A stretch of 37,280 nt of DNA from the NCBI GenBank assembly GCA_016215705.1, contig JACRIR010000059.1, positions 1-37,280 of the forward strand, written 5' to 3'. The notes beneath the pieces are model-generated. The model had not been told where the DNA came from. It searched no databases and worked only from the letters and a program-made list of their open reading frames with translations. This document shows positions 1 through 8,629 of the stretch, piece by piece; positions within the stretch are counted from its first letter, which is position 1, and each line of letters opens with the position of its first letter. The position numbers and the translations under genes are program-made. This DNA is from Candidatus Poribacteria bacterium (lineage in GTDB: Bacteria > Abyssobacteria > SURF-5).

Positions 1-1523
1 AGGCTGCCGACTTTGTCTTCCATGAACAGTTGCCAGGCGGGATTGATGGTTAAGGCTTTGATCGCTTCGTCAACCGCAATGACTTGCTCTGGGCCGATAA
101 CCTGGCCGTTGCGGGTTTTGCGGGTGATCGCTGACCGCATGAGTTTGAAAGGTTCGGCCGGATACATCGGCGAATCGTTATGGAGCGAGCTTCGGAGGCC
201 TGCTTTGTTGGCGGCCGCAATCGGCATCGCGAATCGCGCGCGCTCTGGGCCGATAATTTCGTCGCGCAGCGCCTCGCCGTAGTAGTAGAGATAGTTGATG
301 TGCCAGCTAGTAGTCAGACCGAGCCGGGCCGTCCGCCCCATCTCATCAATGGGAAACAGGCCGCCGTGCTCGATACGGTGGCGGTGGTCGTTTCTGGGAG
401 AAGCTTTCAGAACCGCCTCATACACGTCTATGACGTCGCGGATTGCCCGGTCGCCTTGCGCGTGGACCGCAATCTGCCAACCCATGTCGTGGTATTTCTG
501 CATCAACTCTCTGAATCTTTCTTTCGGGAACATCGAGTATCCGCAGGTGTCCTTCGGAATTCCGAGACCCTCCTGCATGAGTTTGCTGTTGAGATACGGC
601 GCATCGAGAAACACGTTGCCGGTCCCGAAAGAGCCGTCGTACCAGAATTTCGCGCCGCCTGCCCTGAGCCGGTCGCTTTCGCCTCCGAAATCCACGGTGA
701 TTCCTTGTTCCAGGTCGGTCGCCTTGTTCATAACGATAATGCGTATCGGACAGTCATCGCGTTCCACCAGTTCTTTGAGGATATCCGTCCAGTTCGCAAA
801 AACCGGGAATACGCCCATTGCGCCGACAGTCGTGTACCCGGCTTTCGCATAACGCCAAACCTGTTTCTGAATAAGGTCAAGACCCTTCTCTTGCGAGTCC
901 AGGAGCAGAGGCAACATTACCGATGCGATAGCGCCTTGCTCGATTACCATGCCGGTAAGGTTGCCGTCTTTGTCTTTAACGAATGTTCCGCCCTCGGGCT
1001 GGGGAGTGTCGTTGGTGACTCCGGCGACATCAAACGCCTTGTGATTGACAAAAACCGTGTGCATGCTCTGGAGCATGATGAGAATCGGATTCGTTGAAGA
1101 TATCTCATCCAGTTTGTCGGCGTCCAACGCTTTGAGGTCGCGAATCAGGATGGGGTCATATCCGAAAGCGGCAATCCATTCTCCCTGTTTTGCGGCCGCC
1201 GCGGCAGCGCGGAGCCTATCCATTATCTCTCTTCCGCTCGAGTTGCTGAATCCGCTCACGTCGATCCAATCGTAAAGGAGCGCGCTGATCACCGGATGAC
1301 TGTGCGGCTCGATGAGGCCCGGCATCAATGTTCTGCCCTCCAGGTCAATAACTTGCGTGCCCGAACCTTTATGTCGAAATACCTCGACGCGACTGCCGAC
1401 CGCCGCGATTTTTCCATTCTTGACGGCAATCGCCTCGGCCGTGGGATTCTTGTCATCAACCGTTACAATGTCTCCTCCGGTGAAGATAATGTCGGCGCAA
1501 CCCTGATTCTGTGAGAGTGTCAT
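1..1523 (-). CDS. YtcJ-type amidohydrolase (amidohydrolase family 3), 3' end cut by window edge
   Basis: Reading the minus strand from the ATG at 1523 gives an open frame of about 507 residues that runs off the window, so the C-terminus is missing. The N-terminal strand region (about 10-65) leads into PGLIEPHSHP (about 68-77), the metal-binding HxH site of the amidohydrolase superfamily. Further on there are HAQGDRAI, RIEHGG and HNDSPM, the conserved blocks of the YtcJ/exoenzyme-regulatory-protein-like branch, which hydrolyses amide or ester bonds at a metal centre. A GGAG lies 9 nt before the ATG. No signal peptide is visible, so it is probably cytoplasmic. The substrate cannot be predicted. 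Long plus-strand frames over this interval are shadows. The family call is secure; the specific reaction is not. Confidence 0.9.
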   Translation of the reverse strand, partial: MTLSQNQGCADIIFTGGDIVTVDDKNPTAEAIAVKNGKIAAVGSRVEVFRHKGSGTQVIDLEGRTLMPGLIEPHSHPVISALLYDWIDVSGFSNSSGREIMDRLRAAAAAAKQGEWIAAFGYDPILIRDLKALDADKLDEISSTNPILIMLQSMHTVFVNHKAFDVAGVTNDTPQPEGGTFVKDKDGNLTGMVIEQGAIASVMLPLLLDSQEKGLDLIQKQVWRYAKAGYTTVGAMGVFPVFANWTDILKELVERDDCPIRIIVMNKATDLEQGITVDFGGESDRLRAGGAKFWYDGSFGTGNVFLDAPYLNSKLMQEGLGIPKDTCGYSMFPKERFRELMQKYHDMGWQIAVHAQGDRAIRDVIDVYEAVLKASPRNDHRHRIEHGGLFPIDEMGRTARLGLTTSWHINYLYYYGEALRDEIIGPERARFAMPIAAANKAGLRSSLHNDSPMYPAEPFKLMRSAITRKTRNGQVIGPEQVIAVDEAIKALTINPAWQLFMEDKVGS

Positions 1524-1706
1524 TGTTCCGAACTCCGATCGCGATTCGGGTGGTCGCAATAACGGTGCTCAAATTCACGAAAAAAACAGAATATATTTCG
1601 GCTTGATTATATGCGGAGAAATCTCCCGAATTCAAGAAAAAGATCAGGCGCCGCCGAAACAGAGTGAGTTTGTGTCCATTTTCGCCACCCTGCTCGGAAA
1701 TCACGA

Positions 1707-1830
1707 GGGCGCAATGAATTGCGCCCCTACAGGCAAGAATGAAGAAAATCGGGGACACGATGTCGCATCGTGTCCCCGATTTTCCGGGGCGCGATTCATC
1801 GCGCCCGATGTGCGCTGTTTGGTTGCGGCT
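1707..1830. repeat. Composite palindromic repeat block (three hairpins)
   Basis: Three adjacent perfect palindromes: 1707-1726 (arms GGGCGCAAT), 1745-1783 (18-bp arms ending in ACACGATG, loop TCG) and 1787-1806 (arms GGGCGCGAT), followed by a conserved tail at 1807-1830. The first two recur almost identically at 25890-25966, and the last hairpin plus tail recurs inverted at about 15855-15898. No gene is supported between 1524 and 2167; a 183-codon minus-strand frame here is built from these repeats. Confidence 0.9.
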
Positions 1831-1910
1831 ATACCCTCTGCTGTGGTTCAGATTCTTTTGTTTTAGACAGCGGTGTTCTGCGTTTTTGTGTCGTTGCACT
1901 AGCCTTTGAA

Positions 1911-1944
1911 ATAGGCATATTGCTATAATAGGCATATTGTTATA
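1911..1944. repeat. Tandem 17-bp direct repeat
   Basis: Two head-to-tail 17-mers, 1911-1927 and 1928-1944, read ATAGGCATATTG then C or T then TATA, differing at one base. They are AT-rich within GC-richer surroundings and contain TATAAT-like hexamers (1924-1929). They might be a protein-binding site or promoter upstream of the kinase gene, but no matching -35 element at proper spacing was found. Confidence 0.6.
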
Positions 1945-2008
1945 GTATGATTGTTTTCTGGGCGCAGCGAGAGTTGTGCTCGTTGCGGGATTCTTATAAT
2001 GATGCAAT

Positions 2009-2133
2009 CTAGTGTAGTGTCTCTAACGCTTCTTTGCATTTGAGCTTCGGGGACAGTCCCGATTCTACGGCGCCCGTAAATCTGGGACAGTCCCCTTCGC
2101 ACGCTTTAAGTTATTTCTGAGACACGAATCTAG
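2009..2133. mobile_element. MITE-like element, copy A
   Basis: A 125-bp unit bounded by CTAG at both ends. The left terminus is CTAGTGTAGTGTCTC; the right terminus begins GAGACAC and is then degraded before CTAG. Inside is an imperfect inverted repeat whose arms carry GGGGACAGTCCC and GGGACAGTCCCC. A near-identical copy in opposite orientation occupies 31816-31947. It encodes no protein, so if mobile it would depend on a transposase elsewhere. It ends 34 bp before the start of the histidine kinase gene. Confidence 0.8.
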
Positions 2134-2167
2134 GGAGAGAAACACCGATAACGGAACAAGGAATGCA

Positions 2168-4309
2168 ATGAGGGGCAGCAGGCGGATTCTTATCTTACTT
2201 GCCATTATGGCCGGCGTATCGCTCGGCGTAGGGGCAATCGCGCTGGTTTCCCTGTACCGAGCCTCATTTGAACAACAACGCAAACGCCTGGTCGAGATAG
2301 CGAAGAGCCAGGCGAGCATGATCGAGGCTATGGCTCGATTCGACGCGGCCCGTGTCGCCAAAGATGATGCCAAAGGCCTGCTGGCCATTACTCTTAACGA
2401 ACTCAGAGACGCGCATAAGCATTTTGAGGGTTTAGGTAAGACCGGTGAGTTTGTGCTAGCCAAGCGAGAGGGCGACCAAATCGTCTTTCTCCTGAGCCAT
2501 CGACACCATGATTTTAACAATCCCCACCCCGTGCCCTTCGAATCGAAAATCGCTGAGCCCGTGCGAATGGCGGTATCGGGAGGATCGGGCACGGTCGTTG
2601 GCCTTGACTATCGTGGAGAGCGAGTGCTTGCCGCCTATGAGTACCTGAAAGACCTCGAAGTGGGTGTCGTTGCCAAGATCGATATGGCGGAAATCCGCGC
2701 GCCTTTCATCAGAGCGGGCCTGTTGGCCGGCGCAGGCGGCCTTGTTCTCATTCTTTTAGGCAATGCTTTGTTTCTACGCATCGGCAACCCCATAGTTCAG
2801 CGCCTCGAGGAGAATGAGAGGAAATACCGTGGCGTCTTTGAATCAGCGGCGGACAAATTGCTCTTAGTCGGCAGGGATGGCGCGGTTCTGGATGTCAACC
2901 CGGCAGCATGCTCCGGCTTCGGGTTTTCCAGGGAGGAATTCATCGGGCAAAGCGTGCAAAAGATTGTCTCTCCGGAGCATTTTGCGCTCTTTGACACGGC
3001 GAGCAAAGAGGCCCTGGAGGGGAAAAGTTTCGGCGCCGAATCTGTGCACGTTCGCAAGGACGGCACACGGTTTCCGGTGGAGGTTCGTTTGTCGCCCATG
3101 GTTCACAAGGGTCAGCCTGTCATACTCGCGGTTATCCGTGATATCACAGGCCGAAAACAGGCAGAGCAGGTGCTGCGCGAAAGCCGGGAGGACCTGAATC
3201 GCGCCCAGGCTGTGGCCCGCATCGGCAGTTGGCGCTTGAATGTGCAACGCAACGAATTGCTCTGGTCCGACGAAAACTACCGCATATTCGGGATTCCGCA
3301 GGGCACGTCGCTAACCTATGAGACATTCCTAAGCGTCGTTCACCCGGAGGATCGGGAGTACGTGGACAGAAAGTGGAAGGCCGCACTCGATGGCGAGCCC
3401 TACGATATCGAGCATCGCATCGTCGTCGGCGACGATATAAAATGGGTCCGCGAACGGGCCGAACTGGAGTTCGACAAGGAGGGCGCTCTGCTCGGCGGTT
3501 TCGGCACCACACAGGACGTCACGGAGCGTAAACAGGCGCAAGATGCACTGCTGGAGAGCAAGGAGCGTTACCGCCGTCTTTCCGAAAGCCTTGAGGAAAC
3601 CGTCAATAAGCAGGTGGCGGAACTGCGCCACGCTCAAACCCTCGCAGCGCTCGGCCAGATGGTGTCGGTGGTCGCTCACGAACTCAGGAATCCGGTGCAC
3701 ACCATAAACCTCGGAATCGACAGCCTGCAAAGGGCGGTCGAGCAAGCCGGGCAGAAATCGGAAGTCTCGGCCATTGTCGAAGAAATCGCATACGGCTCCA
3801 AATGGATGAATAGCGTAATAGATGAGTTGCTATACTACGCGAGACCTGTCACATTGTCGTCTTCGTGGCGGCCCATCCAGGAAATCGTGGACGAAGCGTT
3901 GCTCCTGACAGGACACCGACTTCAAAATATATCGGTTAAGTTGGACGTGGACGAAACTAAAGCGTTCGTCGATGCCGAAAGAATGACCAGAGTGTTCGTG
4001 AACCTGATCTCAAATGCCGCGGATGCCATGCCTAACGGCGGAAATCTGAAAATATGCGCTCAGAAAGACGAAACAGTTGCGCCGGGCCTCCTGCGACTCT
4101 ACGTTTCCGACACCGGATGCGGAATCAGCGAAGAAACCCTCGAAAGAATTCATGAGCCCTTCTTTACCACAAAAACCAGAGGCGTAGGGCTTGGCATACC
4201 GATCTGCAAGAAACTGATTGAGGCTCACGACGGAACCCTGACAATCAAGAGTAAAGTCAACGAGGGAACGACCGTTGAGATTGTGCTTCCCGCTCGAGCG
4301 GAAGCGTGA
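2168..4309 (+). CDS. Membrane-bound PAS-domain sensor histidine kinase (orphan)
   Basis: 713 residues. Membrane segment at about 7-30, an extracytoplasmic Cache-like sensor region (about 31-182, with KTGEF at 91-95 and DYRGERVLAAY at 147-157), second membrane segment at about 183-206, a PAS domain (about 215-330, ending RDITGRK), a second PAS/PAC domain (about 340-455, ending TQDVTERK), then a short coiled region. The HisKA dimerisation helix carries AHELRNP with the phospho-acceptor His504. The ATPase domain shows the N box (NLISNA, 612-617), G1 (DTGCG, 648-652) and the TTKTRGVGLG loop (667-676). AAGGA lies 5 nt before the ATG. No response regulator is adjacent, so its partner is unknown. 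The fold and role as a sensor kinase are certain; the signal is not known. Confidence 0.95.
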   Translation: MRGSRRILILLAIMAGVSLGVGAIALVSLYRASFEQQRKRLVEIAKSQASMIEAMARFDAARVAKDDAKGLLAITLNELRDAHKHFEGLGKTGEFVLAKREGDQIVFLLSHRHHDFNNPHPVPFESKIAEPVRMAVSGGSGTVVGLDYRGERVLAAYEYLKDLEVGVVAKIDMAEIRAPFIRAGLLAGAGGLVLILLGNALFLRIGNPIVQRLEENERKYRGVFESAADKLLLVGRDGAVLDVNPAACSGFGFSREEFIGQSVQKIVSPEHFALFDTASKEALEGKSFGAESVHVRKDGTRFPVEVRLSPMVHKGQPVILAVIRDITGRKQAEQVLRESREDLNRAQAVARIGSWRLNVQRNELLWSDENYRIFGIPQGTSLTYETFLSVVHPEDREYVDRKWKAALDGEPYDIEHRIVVGDDIKWVRERAELEFDKEGALLGGFGTTQDVTERKQAQDALLESKERYRRLSESLEETVNKQVAELRHAQTLAALGQMVSVVAHELRNPVHTINLGIDSLQRAVEQAGQKSEVSAIVEEIAYGSKWMNSVIDELLYYARPVTLSSSWRPIQEIVDEALLLTGHRLQNISVKLDVDETKAFVDAERMTRVFVNLISNAADAMPNGGNLKICAQKDETVAPGLLRLYVSDTGCGISEETLERIHEPFFTTKTRGVGLGIPICKKLIEAHDGTLTIKSKVNEGTTVEIVLPARAEA

Positions 4310-4321
4310 GCTTAGGAAGCG

Positions 4322-4759
4322 TCAACTCATGGGAAGCTGGAAAAGCTCTATGACGACGCCGTCGGGTCCGCGCAGGGCGTTGGCCTTTGCCAGGCCGGTA
4401 TCCTTGGGCGGGCAGATAAACTCGACTCCCTTTGCGCTCAGCTCCTTATAAGCAGCTTCAGCGTCATCGACCACGAAAGCTATATGGTGTATCGCATGGT
4501 CGTAAGGCCGCAGCTTCCGCGCCATGTTTTCGCCCTTGGGATTCTTGAACTGAAGCAGATTTAGTCGCGCGCCTTTCCCTGTGAACAGGACGTATCGCAT
4601 CTTGATGTTCTTTACCCCGAACATCGCCTCGATGGCGGGATCGTTCTCCAACTCCATATCCATCATCACGTCGAGTCCGAGGATGCCGCAGTAGAACTCC
4701 AACGCTTTGTCCATGTCACTGACACTGATTGCTATGTGATGCACTTCGCCAAGTTTCAC
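4322..4759 (-). CDS. VOC/glyoxalase-fold protein (methylmalonyl-CoA epimerase-like)
   Basis: 145 residues starting from the GTG at 4759, chosen because AAAGGAGG sits 6 nt upstream; an in-frame ATG at 4825 would add 22 residues that do not fit the family. Two beta-alpha-beta-beta-beta modules are visible: HHIAISVSDMDKALEFY at the N-terminus and HHIAFVVDDAEAAYKEL in the second half, ending in GVVIELFQ. The two HH pairs and the terminal Glu are the usual metal ligands of vicinal-oxygen-chelate enzymes. The closest family feel is methylmalonyl-CoA epimerase or lactoylglutathione lyase, but short VOC proteins cannot be assigned a substrate by motif alone. It converges on the histidine kinase gene, 12 bp from its stop. 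Confidence 0.85.
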   Translation of the reverse strand: MKLGEVHHIAISVSDMDKALEFYCGILGLDVMMDMELENDPAIEAMFGVKNIKMRYVLFTGKGARLNLLQFKNPKGENMARKLRPYDHAIHHIAFVVDDAEAAYKELSAKGVEFICPPKDTGLAKANALRGPDGVVIELFQLPMS

Positions 4760-4964
4760 TGTCAGCCTCCTTTGTTGGTTCATGGTTCGTGGTGTCAAGA
4801 GGTCTTGCGCAGGGCCGAGAACCATTGCTATAATTCAGTCGCGCTTTTGCAGGAATGATGGCTGGAGTATACATCATTCCGGGGCGCATAGCCAAGCGCT
4901 TTTGGTCTCGTTCCACGTTTGACTAATATAGAGCGCATATGATAAGATGAAAAACTAATCATAA

Positions 4965-5012
4965 CGTGATTTCGCCTTCACCCCACCCCCCGCAGTTTAA
5001 GGCGAAATCACG
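4965..5012 (+). promoter_or_regulatory. 14-bp stem-loop in the rnfC leader
   Basis: CGTGATTTCGCCTT at 4965-4978 pairs perfectly with AAGGCGAAATCACG at 4999-5012 across a 20-nt C-rich loop. It ends 29 nt before the rnfC start. There is no T-run after it, so it is not an obvious intrinsic terminator. It could stabilise the mRNA, act as an attenuator, or be another dispersed repeat; a related core (GAAATCACG) appears in the hairpin at 27979-28005. Confidence 0.6.
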
Positions 5013-5041
5013 ATACAGATGTCCAAAAAGGAAGGGTTGAA

Positions 5042-6394
5042 GTGCAAGTGAAGAGCTTCCGTGGAGGAGTGCATCCTCCGACCGAAAAGAAGTATACGGA
5101 AAAGAAGGCGCTCGTGGCGATGCCACCTCCCGGGCGCATCGTCATTCCCCTCAGGCAGCATACCGGAGCCCCCACGAATGCCATCGTGAAGATCGGCGAC
5201 CATGTGGCCGCGGGTCAGTGCATTGCAAAAGGCCCCGGTTTCATCACCACCACAATGCACGCCTCGATATCGGGCGAGGCAGTCTCGATAAAGCAGCGCA
5301 ATCATCCTGTCTTCCGGAGTTGCGACGCCGTGGAGATCAAGTCCGACGGCAAAGACGAGTGGGTTTACGGCAAGAAGCATCCACGCGAGCGGCTCGATGA
5401 CATCGCTCCGGATGAAATCAAGAAGATAGTGACCGAGAGCGGAATTGTGGGACTCGGAGGGGCGGCTTTCCCGACACACGTCAAATTGTCTCCGCCGCCG
5501 GAGAAGAAGATAGACCTCTATATTCTGAACGGCGCGGAGTGCGAGCCATATCTCACAGCGGATGACCGGGTGATGCAGGAGCGGACCGCCGACATCATCC
5601 TCGGACTTCGATTGATGATGAAAGCGATAGGCGTCACGCGCGCCATCATCGGCATCGAGTCCAACAAGCCGGACTCGATCCGCGCGCTCACCGCTTCCGT
5701 CGCGGGTGTTCCAGGGGTTACAGTTCATGCGTTGCATACGAAATACCCGCAAGGCGCGGAGAAGCAGTTGATACGCGTGCTTACCGGCCGCGAGGTTCCC
5801 CGCGGCGGACTTCCGATGGACGCAGGTGTCGCAATCAACAACGTAGGCACTGCGCTTGCCGTCGCCGAAGCCGTCATCGAGGGAAAACCCCTCGTTGAAC
5901 GCGCTGTCACCGTGACCGGCTCCGCAATTGCGGAACCAAAGAATGTGATTGTGCGCCTGGGGACAAGCTTTCAGGAAGTGATCGATTTTTGCGGCGGCTT
6001 CTCGAAGCCGCCCGTGAAACTATTGATGGGCGGCCCCATGATGGGCATCGCGCAGTACACGACCGACGTGCCTGTGATAAAGGGCACGTCGGGCATCGTG
6101 GCTTTGGCCGCGCAAGACGTTCGCATCGTCGAGTCTCAAACGTGCATTCGCTGCGGGCAGTGCGTGAATGCGTGCCCGATGTATTTGCTGCCCTCGACGC
6201 TCGGCATACTGTGCGAGCGCCACAAGTTTGAAGAAGCCCGCGCGCTTGGGCTCATGGATTGCGTCGAGTGTGGCTGCTGCACGTATGTTTGCCCGGCCGG
6301 CAGGCCGATGGTGCATATGTTCAAGTTCGGCAAACTGGAATTATTCAAACAGGACCAGAAGAAACGCGCCCAGGCTCAGAAAGACAAGAAATGA
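5042..6394 (+). CDS. rnfC: Rnf complex subunit RnfC
   Basis: 450 residues. RnfC is the peripheral, NADH-site and Fe-S subunit of the Rnf complex, a membrane ion pump that couples ferredoxin:NAD+ oxidoreduction to Na+ or H+ transport. The N-terminus has the family signature FRGGVHPP; a Rossmann-like NADH/flavin-binding region follows (GLGGAAFPTHVK and NGAECEPYLTAD). Two [4Fe-4S] sites are present: Cys368/371/374/378 and Cys407/410/413/417. Start is GTG at 5042 with GGAAGGG 5 nt upstream; a second GTG at 5048 would also fit. Its stop overlaps the rnfD ATG (ATGA), so the two are translationally coupled. First gene of the rnfCDGEAB set. Confidence 0.97.
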   Translation: MQVKSFRGGVHPPTEKKYTEKKALVAMPPPGRIVIPLRQHTGAPTNAIVKIGDHVAAGQCIAKGPGFITTTMHASISGEAVSIKQRNHPVFRSCDAVEIKSDGKDEWVYGKKHPRERLDDIAPDEIKKIVTESGIVGLGGAAFPTHVKLSPPPEKKIDLYILNGAECEPYLTADDRVMQERTADIILGLRLMMKAIGVTRAIIGIESNKPDSIRALTASVAGVPGVTVHALHTKYPQGAEKQLIRVLTGREVPRGGLPMDAGVAINNVGTALAVAEAVIEGKPLVERAVTVTGSAIAEPKNVIVRLGTSFQEVIDFCGGFSKPPVKLLMGGPMMGIAQYTTDVPVIKGTSGIVALAAQDVRIVESQTCIRCGQCVNACPMYLLPSTLGILCERHKFEEARALGLMDCVECGCCTYVCPAGRPMVHMFKFGKLELFKQDQKKRAQAQKDKK

Positions 6395-7401
6395 CGCTCG
6401 ACAGACAACTCGTCGTTACGACCTCGCCTCATATACGTTCCGACATCAGCGTGAAAAGAGTAATGATCGACGTCGTAGTCGCTCTTGCTCCGACCACGCT
6501 CATAGGGGTCTTCTTCTTCGGCTTCCGCTCTGCTCTCGTGCTGGCTGTGGCCGTGATATCCGCAGTCGCGGCGGAGGCGCTTACACAGAAGGTCCTGAAG
6601 TGGGATGTCACGACAGGCGACTACAGCGCCTGCGTGACCGGCCTGTTGCTCGGCCTGAACCTGCCGCCGGGCGTTCCGCTCTGGCTCCCTTTCCTGGGGA
6701 GCGCATTCGCAATCATCATAGCCAAACTCACCTTTGGCGGGCTTGGCAAGAACATCTTTAATCCCGCGCTTGCGGGCCGCGTCATGCTCCTGGCCGCTTG
6801 GCCCATAGCCATGACAAAGGGATGGCTGAAGCCGGAATGGTGGCGTCTGCCGGGATTCTCTTTCTGGACTCTTAATGTCGCCGACCGCTTCGGCGTTTCG
6901 CTCGACGTGGTTAGTTCAGCCACCCCGCTCGTGAAAGGGGGCGCGACTCCAAATCCATTCACGCTCAGTGACCTTATCATAGGCCGCGTCGGCGGCTGCA
7001 TCGGGGAGACATCGGCGATTGCGCTGCTCATCGGCGGCGCATATCTGGTCTACCGTCGCCACATTTATTGGCAACTGCCGGCAACCTATATCGCCACCGT
7101 TGGATTCCTGGCGTGGATATTCGGCGGCGAGGCCTACTTTGCGGGCGATTTCCTCATGCACATGTTTGCCGGTGGTCTCGTGCTGGGCGCGATTTTCATG
7201 GCGACCGACATGGTGACGTCACCCATCACGATTAAAGGCCAGACAATCATGGGAATAGGTTGCGGTTTGCTTACGTTCCTTGTGCGTATCAAGGGAGGCC
7301 CTCCCGAAGGGGTTTCCTATTCGATTCTGATAATGAACGCTCTTACGCCTCTCATTGACAGATTCACCATACCAAAGCGATTCGGGGAGAAAAAGGCTTG
7401 A
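6391..7401 (+). CDS. rnfD: Rnf complex subunit RnfD
   Basis: 336 residues from the ATG at 6391, which overlaps the rnfC stop. RnfD is an integral membrane subunit carrying a covalently bound FMN. Multiple hydrophobic helices are evident (about 23-60, 85-110, 130-142, 225-250 and further to the C-terminus). The SATP motif at 176-179 is the flavinylation site, so Thr178 is the expected attachment residue. GGLGKNIFNPALAGR (116-130) is a conserved RnfD/NqrB block. An open frame extends further upstream inside rnfC but that is a shadow. The stop overlaps the TTG start of rnfG. Confidence 0.97.
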   Translation: MTLDRQLVVTTSPHIRSDISVKRVMIDVVVALAPTTLIGVFFFGFRSALVLAVAVISAVAAEALTQKVLKWDVTTGDYSACVTGLLLGLNLPPGVPLWLPFLGSAFAIIIAKLTFGGLGKNIFNPALAGRVMLLAAWPIAMTKGWLKPEWWRLPGFSFWTLNVADRFGVSLDVVSSATPLVKGGATPNPFTLSDLIIGRVGGCIGETSAIALLIGGAYLVYRRHIYWQLPATYIATVGFLAWIFGGEAYFAGDFLMHMFAGGLVLGAIFMATDMVTSPITIKGQTIMGIGCGLLTFLVRIKGGPPEGVSYSILIMNALTPLIDRFTIPKRFGEKKA

Positions 7402-8003
7402 ACATCTACGTTAAGTTGAGTTTCCTCTTGTTCCTGTTTTGCGGAGTCTCGGCGGGCGCGCTTGCCATCGCCAATAACGCCACCTATTCGCGCATCAAGG
7501 AAAACGAGGAGGGCAAAGAGCGTATCCTGAGGGGGCAAGCGATTGCGGGACAACAACAAGGCGAACAGGTCGCCTTCGATGCGAATCCTGTGGAGATCGG
7601 CGGCAAGCGGTACTACGTCGGCCGATTGGACGGTAAGGTCGCGGGAACGGCCTTCAGCGCCGTCACGAACAAGGGTTACGGCGGTCCGATAGAGGTAATC
7701 ATCGCGATGGATGCCGCCGGCGACAAGATTGCAGGAGTCAGAATCAAGAGCCACACCGAGACACCCGGCCTCGGCGCAAACTCAGCCCAAATCCGCTACG
7801 GCGAGACTGAACCATGGTTCCTTGTTCAGTTCAAGGGCATCCGACCGGAAGACGCCAAGCTCAAGAAGGATGATTCCAAGGGCGCAATCGACGCGATCAC
7901 TGCCGCCACAATTACCTCTCGCGCCGTAACTAATGTGATTCGGGAAGAAGCGACTGCTTTCCAGAAAGCGCTGCCTGAGTTAAAGGAGAAAGGCGCCGAA
8001 TGA
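7398..8003 (+). CDS. rnfG: Rnf complex subunit RnfG
   Basis: 201 residues, TTG start at 7398 overlapping the rnfD stop, with GGGGAG 8 nt upstream. One N-terminal membrane anchor (about 5-25) is followed by an extracytoplasmic FMN-binding domain. The flavinylation motif reads DAITAATITS at 165-174; the family consensus is S/T-G-A-T, so the usual Gly is Ala here and Thr171 is the probable FMN-bearing residue. SHTETPGLGANS (118-129) is the other conserved block. RnfG passes electrons within the membrane part of the complex. Stop overlaps the rnfE ATG. Confidence 0.95.
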   Translation: MNIYVKLSFLLFLFCGVSAGALAIANNATYSRIKENEEGKERILRGQAIAGQQQGEQVAFDANPVEIGGKRYYVGRLDGKVAGTAFSAVTNKGYGGPIEVIIAMDAAGDKIAGVRIKSHTETPGLGANSAQIRYGETEPWFLVQFKGIRPEDAKLKKDDSKGAIDAITAATITSRAVTNVIREEATAFQKALPELKEKGAE

Positions 8004-8629
8004 GTAACTGGAAGGAATTTTCAAAGGGTTTCTGGGCCGAGAATCCGACGTTCCGGCTCGTGCTCGGGATGTGTGCGCCGCTGGCGATTACGACTTCAGT
8101 CAAAAACGGGGTCGGGATGGGCGTCTCTACAACCGCCGTATTAGTGGCCTCGAATATATGGATTTCCATACTGCGAAACGCGATCCCGAACCAGATAAGA
8201 ATTCCATGCTTCATTGTGGTGATCGCCGCGTTTACGACAATCGTGGACCTCTCAGTGCATGCGTTCAGCCCTGTGCTGTATGATGCGCTGGGCATATTCA
8301 TCCCTCTTATCGTCGTCAACTGCATCATCCTTGGCCGGGCGGAAGCGTTCGCTTCAAAAAACCAAATCTGGCCGTCGGCGCTTGACGGCCTCGGCATGGG
8401 TCTCGCTTTTACCGTCAACTTGACCATCATCAGCGGAATCAGAGAGTTGATCGGAAGCGGCCAGTTGCTTGGCAGGCCGGTTGTTCCCCCGGCTTATCAA
8501 CCGTCGTTAGTGATGATCCTGCCACCCGGCGGGTTTATAACACTGGCTTTCCTCATAGCGGGCATGAACGTCATCAGTCGGCGACTGGAGATTCGGCGCG
8601 CGGCGGAGCGTAAGGAGGCGCCACAATGA
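8000..8629 (+). CDS. rnfE: Rnf complex subunit RnfE
   Basis: 209 residues, six predicted membrane helices. RnfE and RnfA are homologous, antiparallel membrane subunits that form the ion path and hold a shared Fe-S cluster. The N-terminal WKEFSKGFWAENPTFRLVLG and the following LGMCAPLAITT block, plus VVNCIILGRAEAFAS, are RnfE/NqrD signatures; the Cys in each of these two blocks is the conserved pair. An AAAGGAG lies before the ATG; the ATG overlaps the rnfG TGA, and its own TGA overlaps the rnfA ATG. Confidence 0.96.
   Translation: MSNWKEFSKGFWAENPTFRLVLGMCAPLAITTSVKNGVGMGVSTTAVLVASNIWISILRNAIPNQIRIPCFIVVIAAFTTIVDLSVHAFSPVLYDALGIFIPLIVVNCIILGRAEAFASKNQIWPSALDGLGMGLAFTVNLTIISGIRELIGSGQLLGRPVVPPAYQPSLVMILPPGGFITLAFLIAGMNVISRRLEIRRAAERKEAPQ

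Noticed and set aside
180-1097. 305-codon plus-strand frame
   Set aside because: Antisense shadow of the amidohydrolase gene, which has clear conserved motifs on the minus strand.
1456-2007. 183-codon minus-strand frame
   Set aside because: It runs through the palindromic repeat block and overlaps the amidohydrolase start; no family motif.
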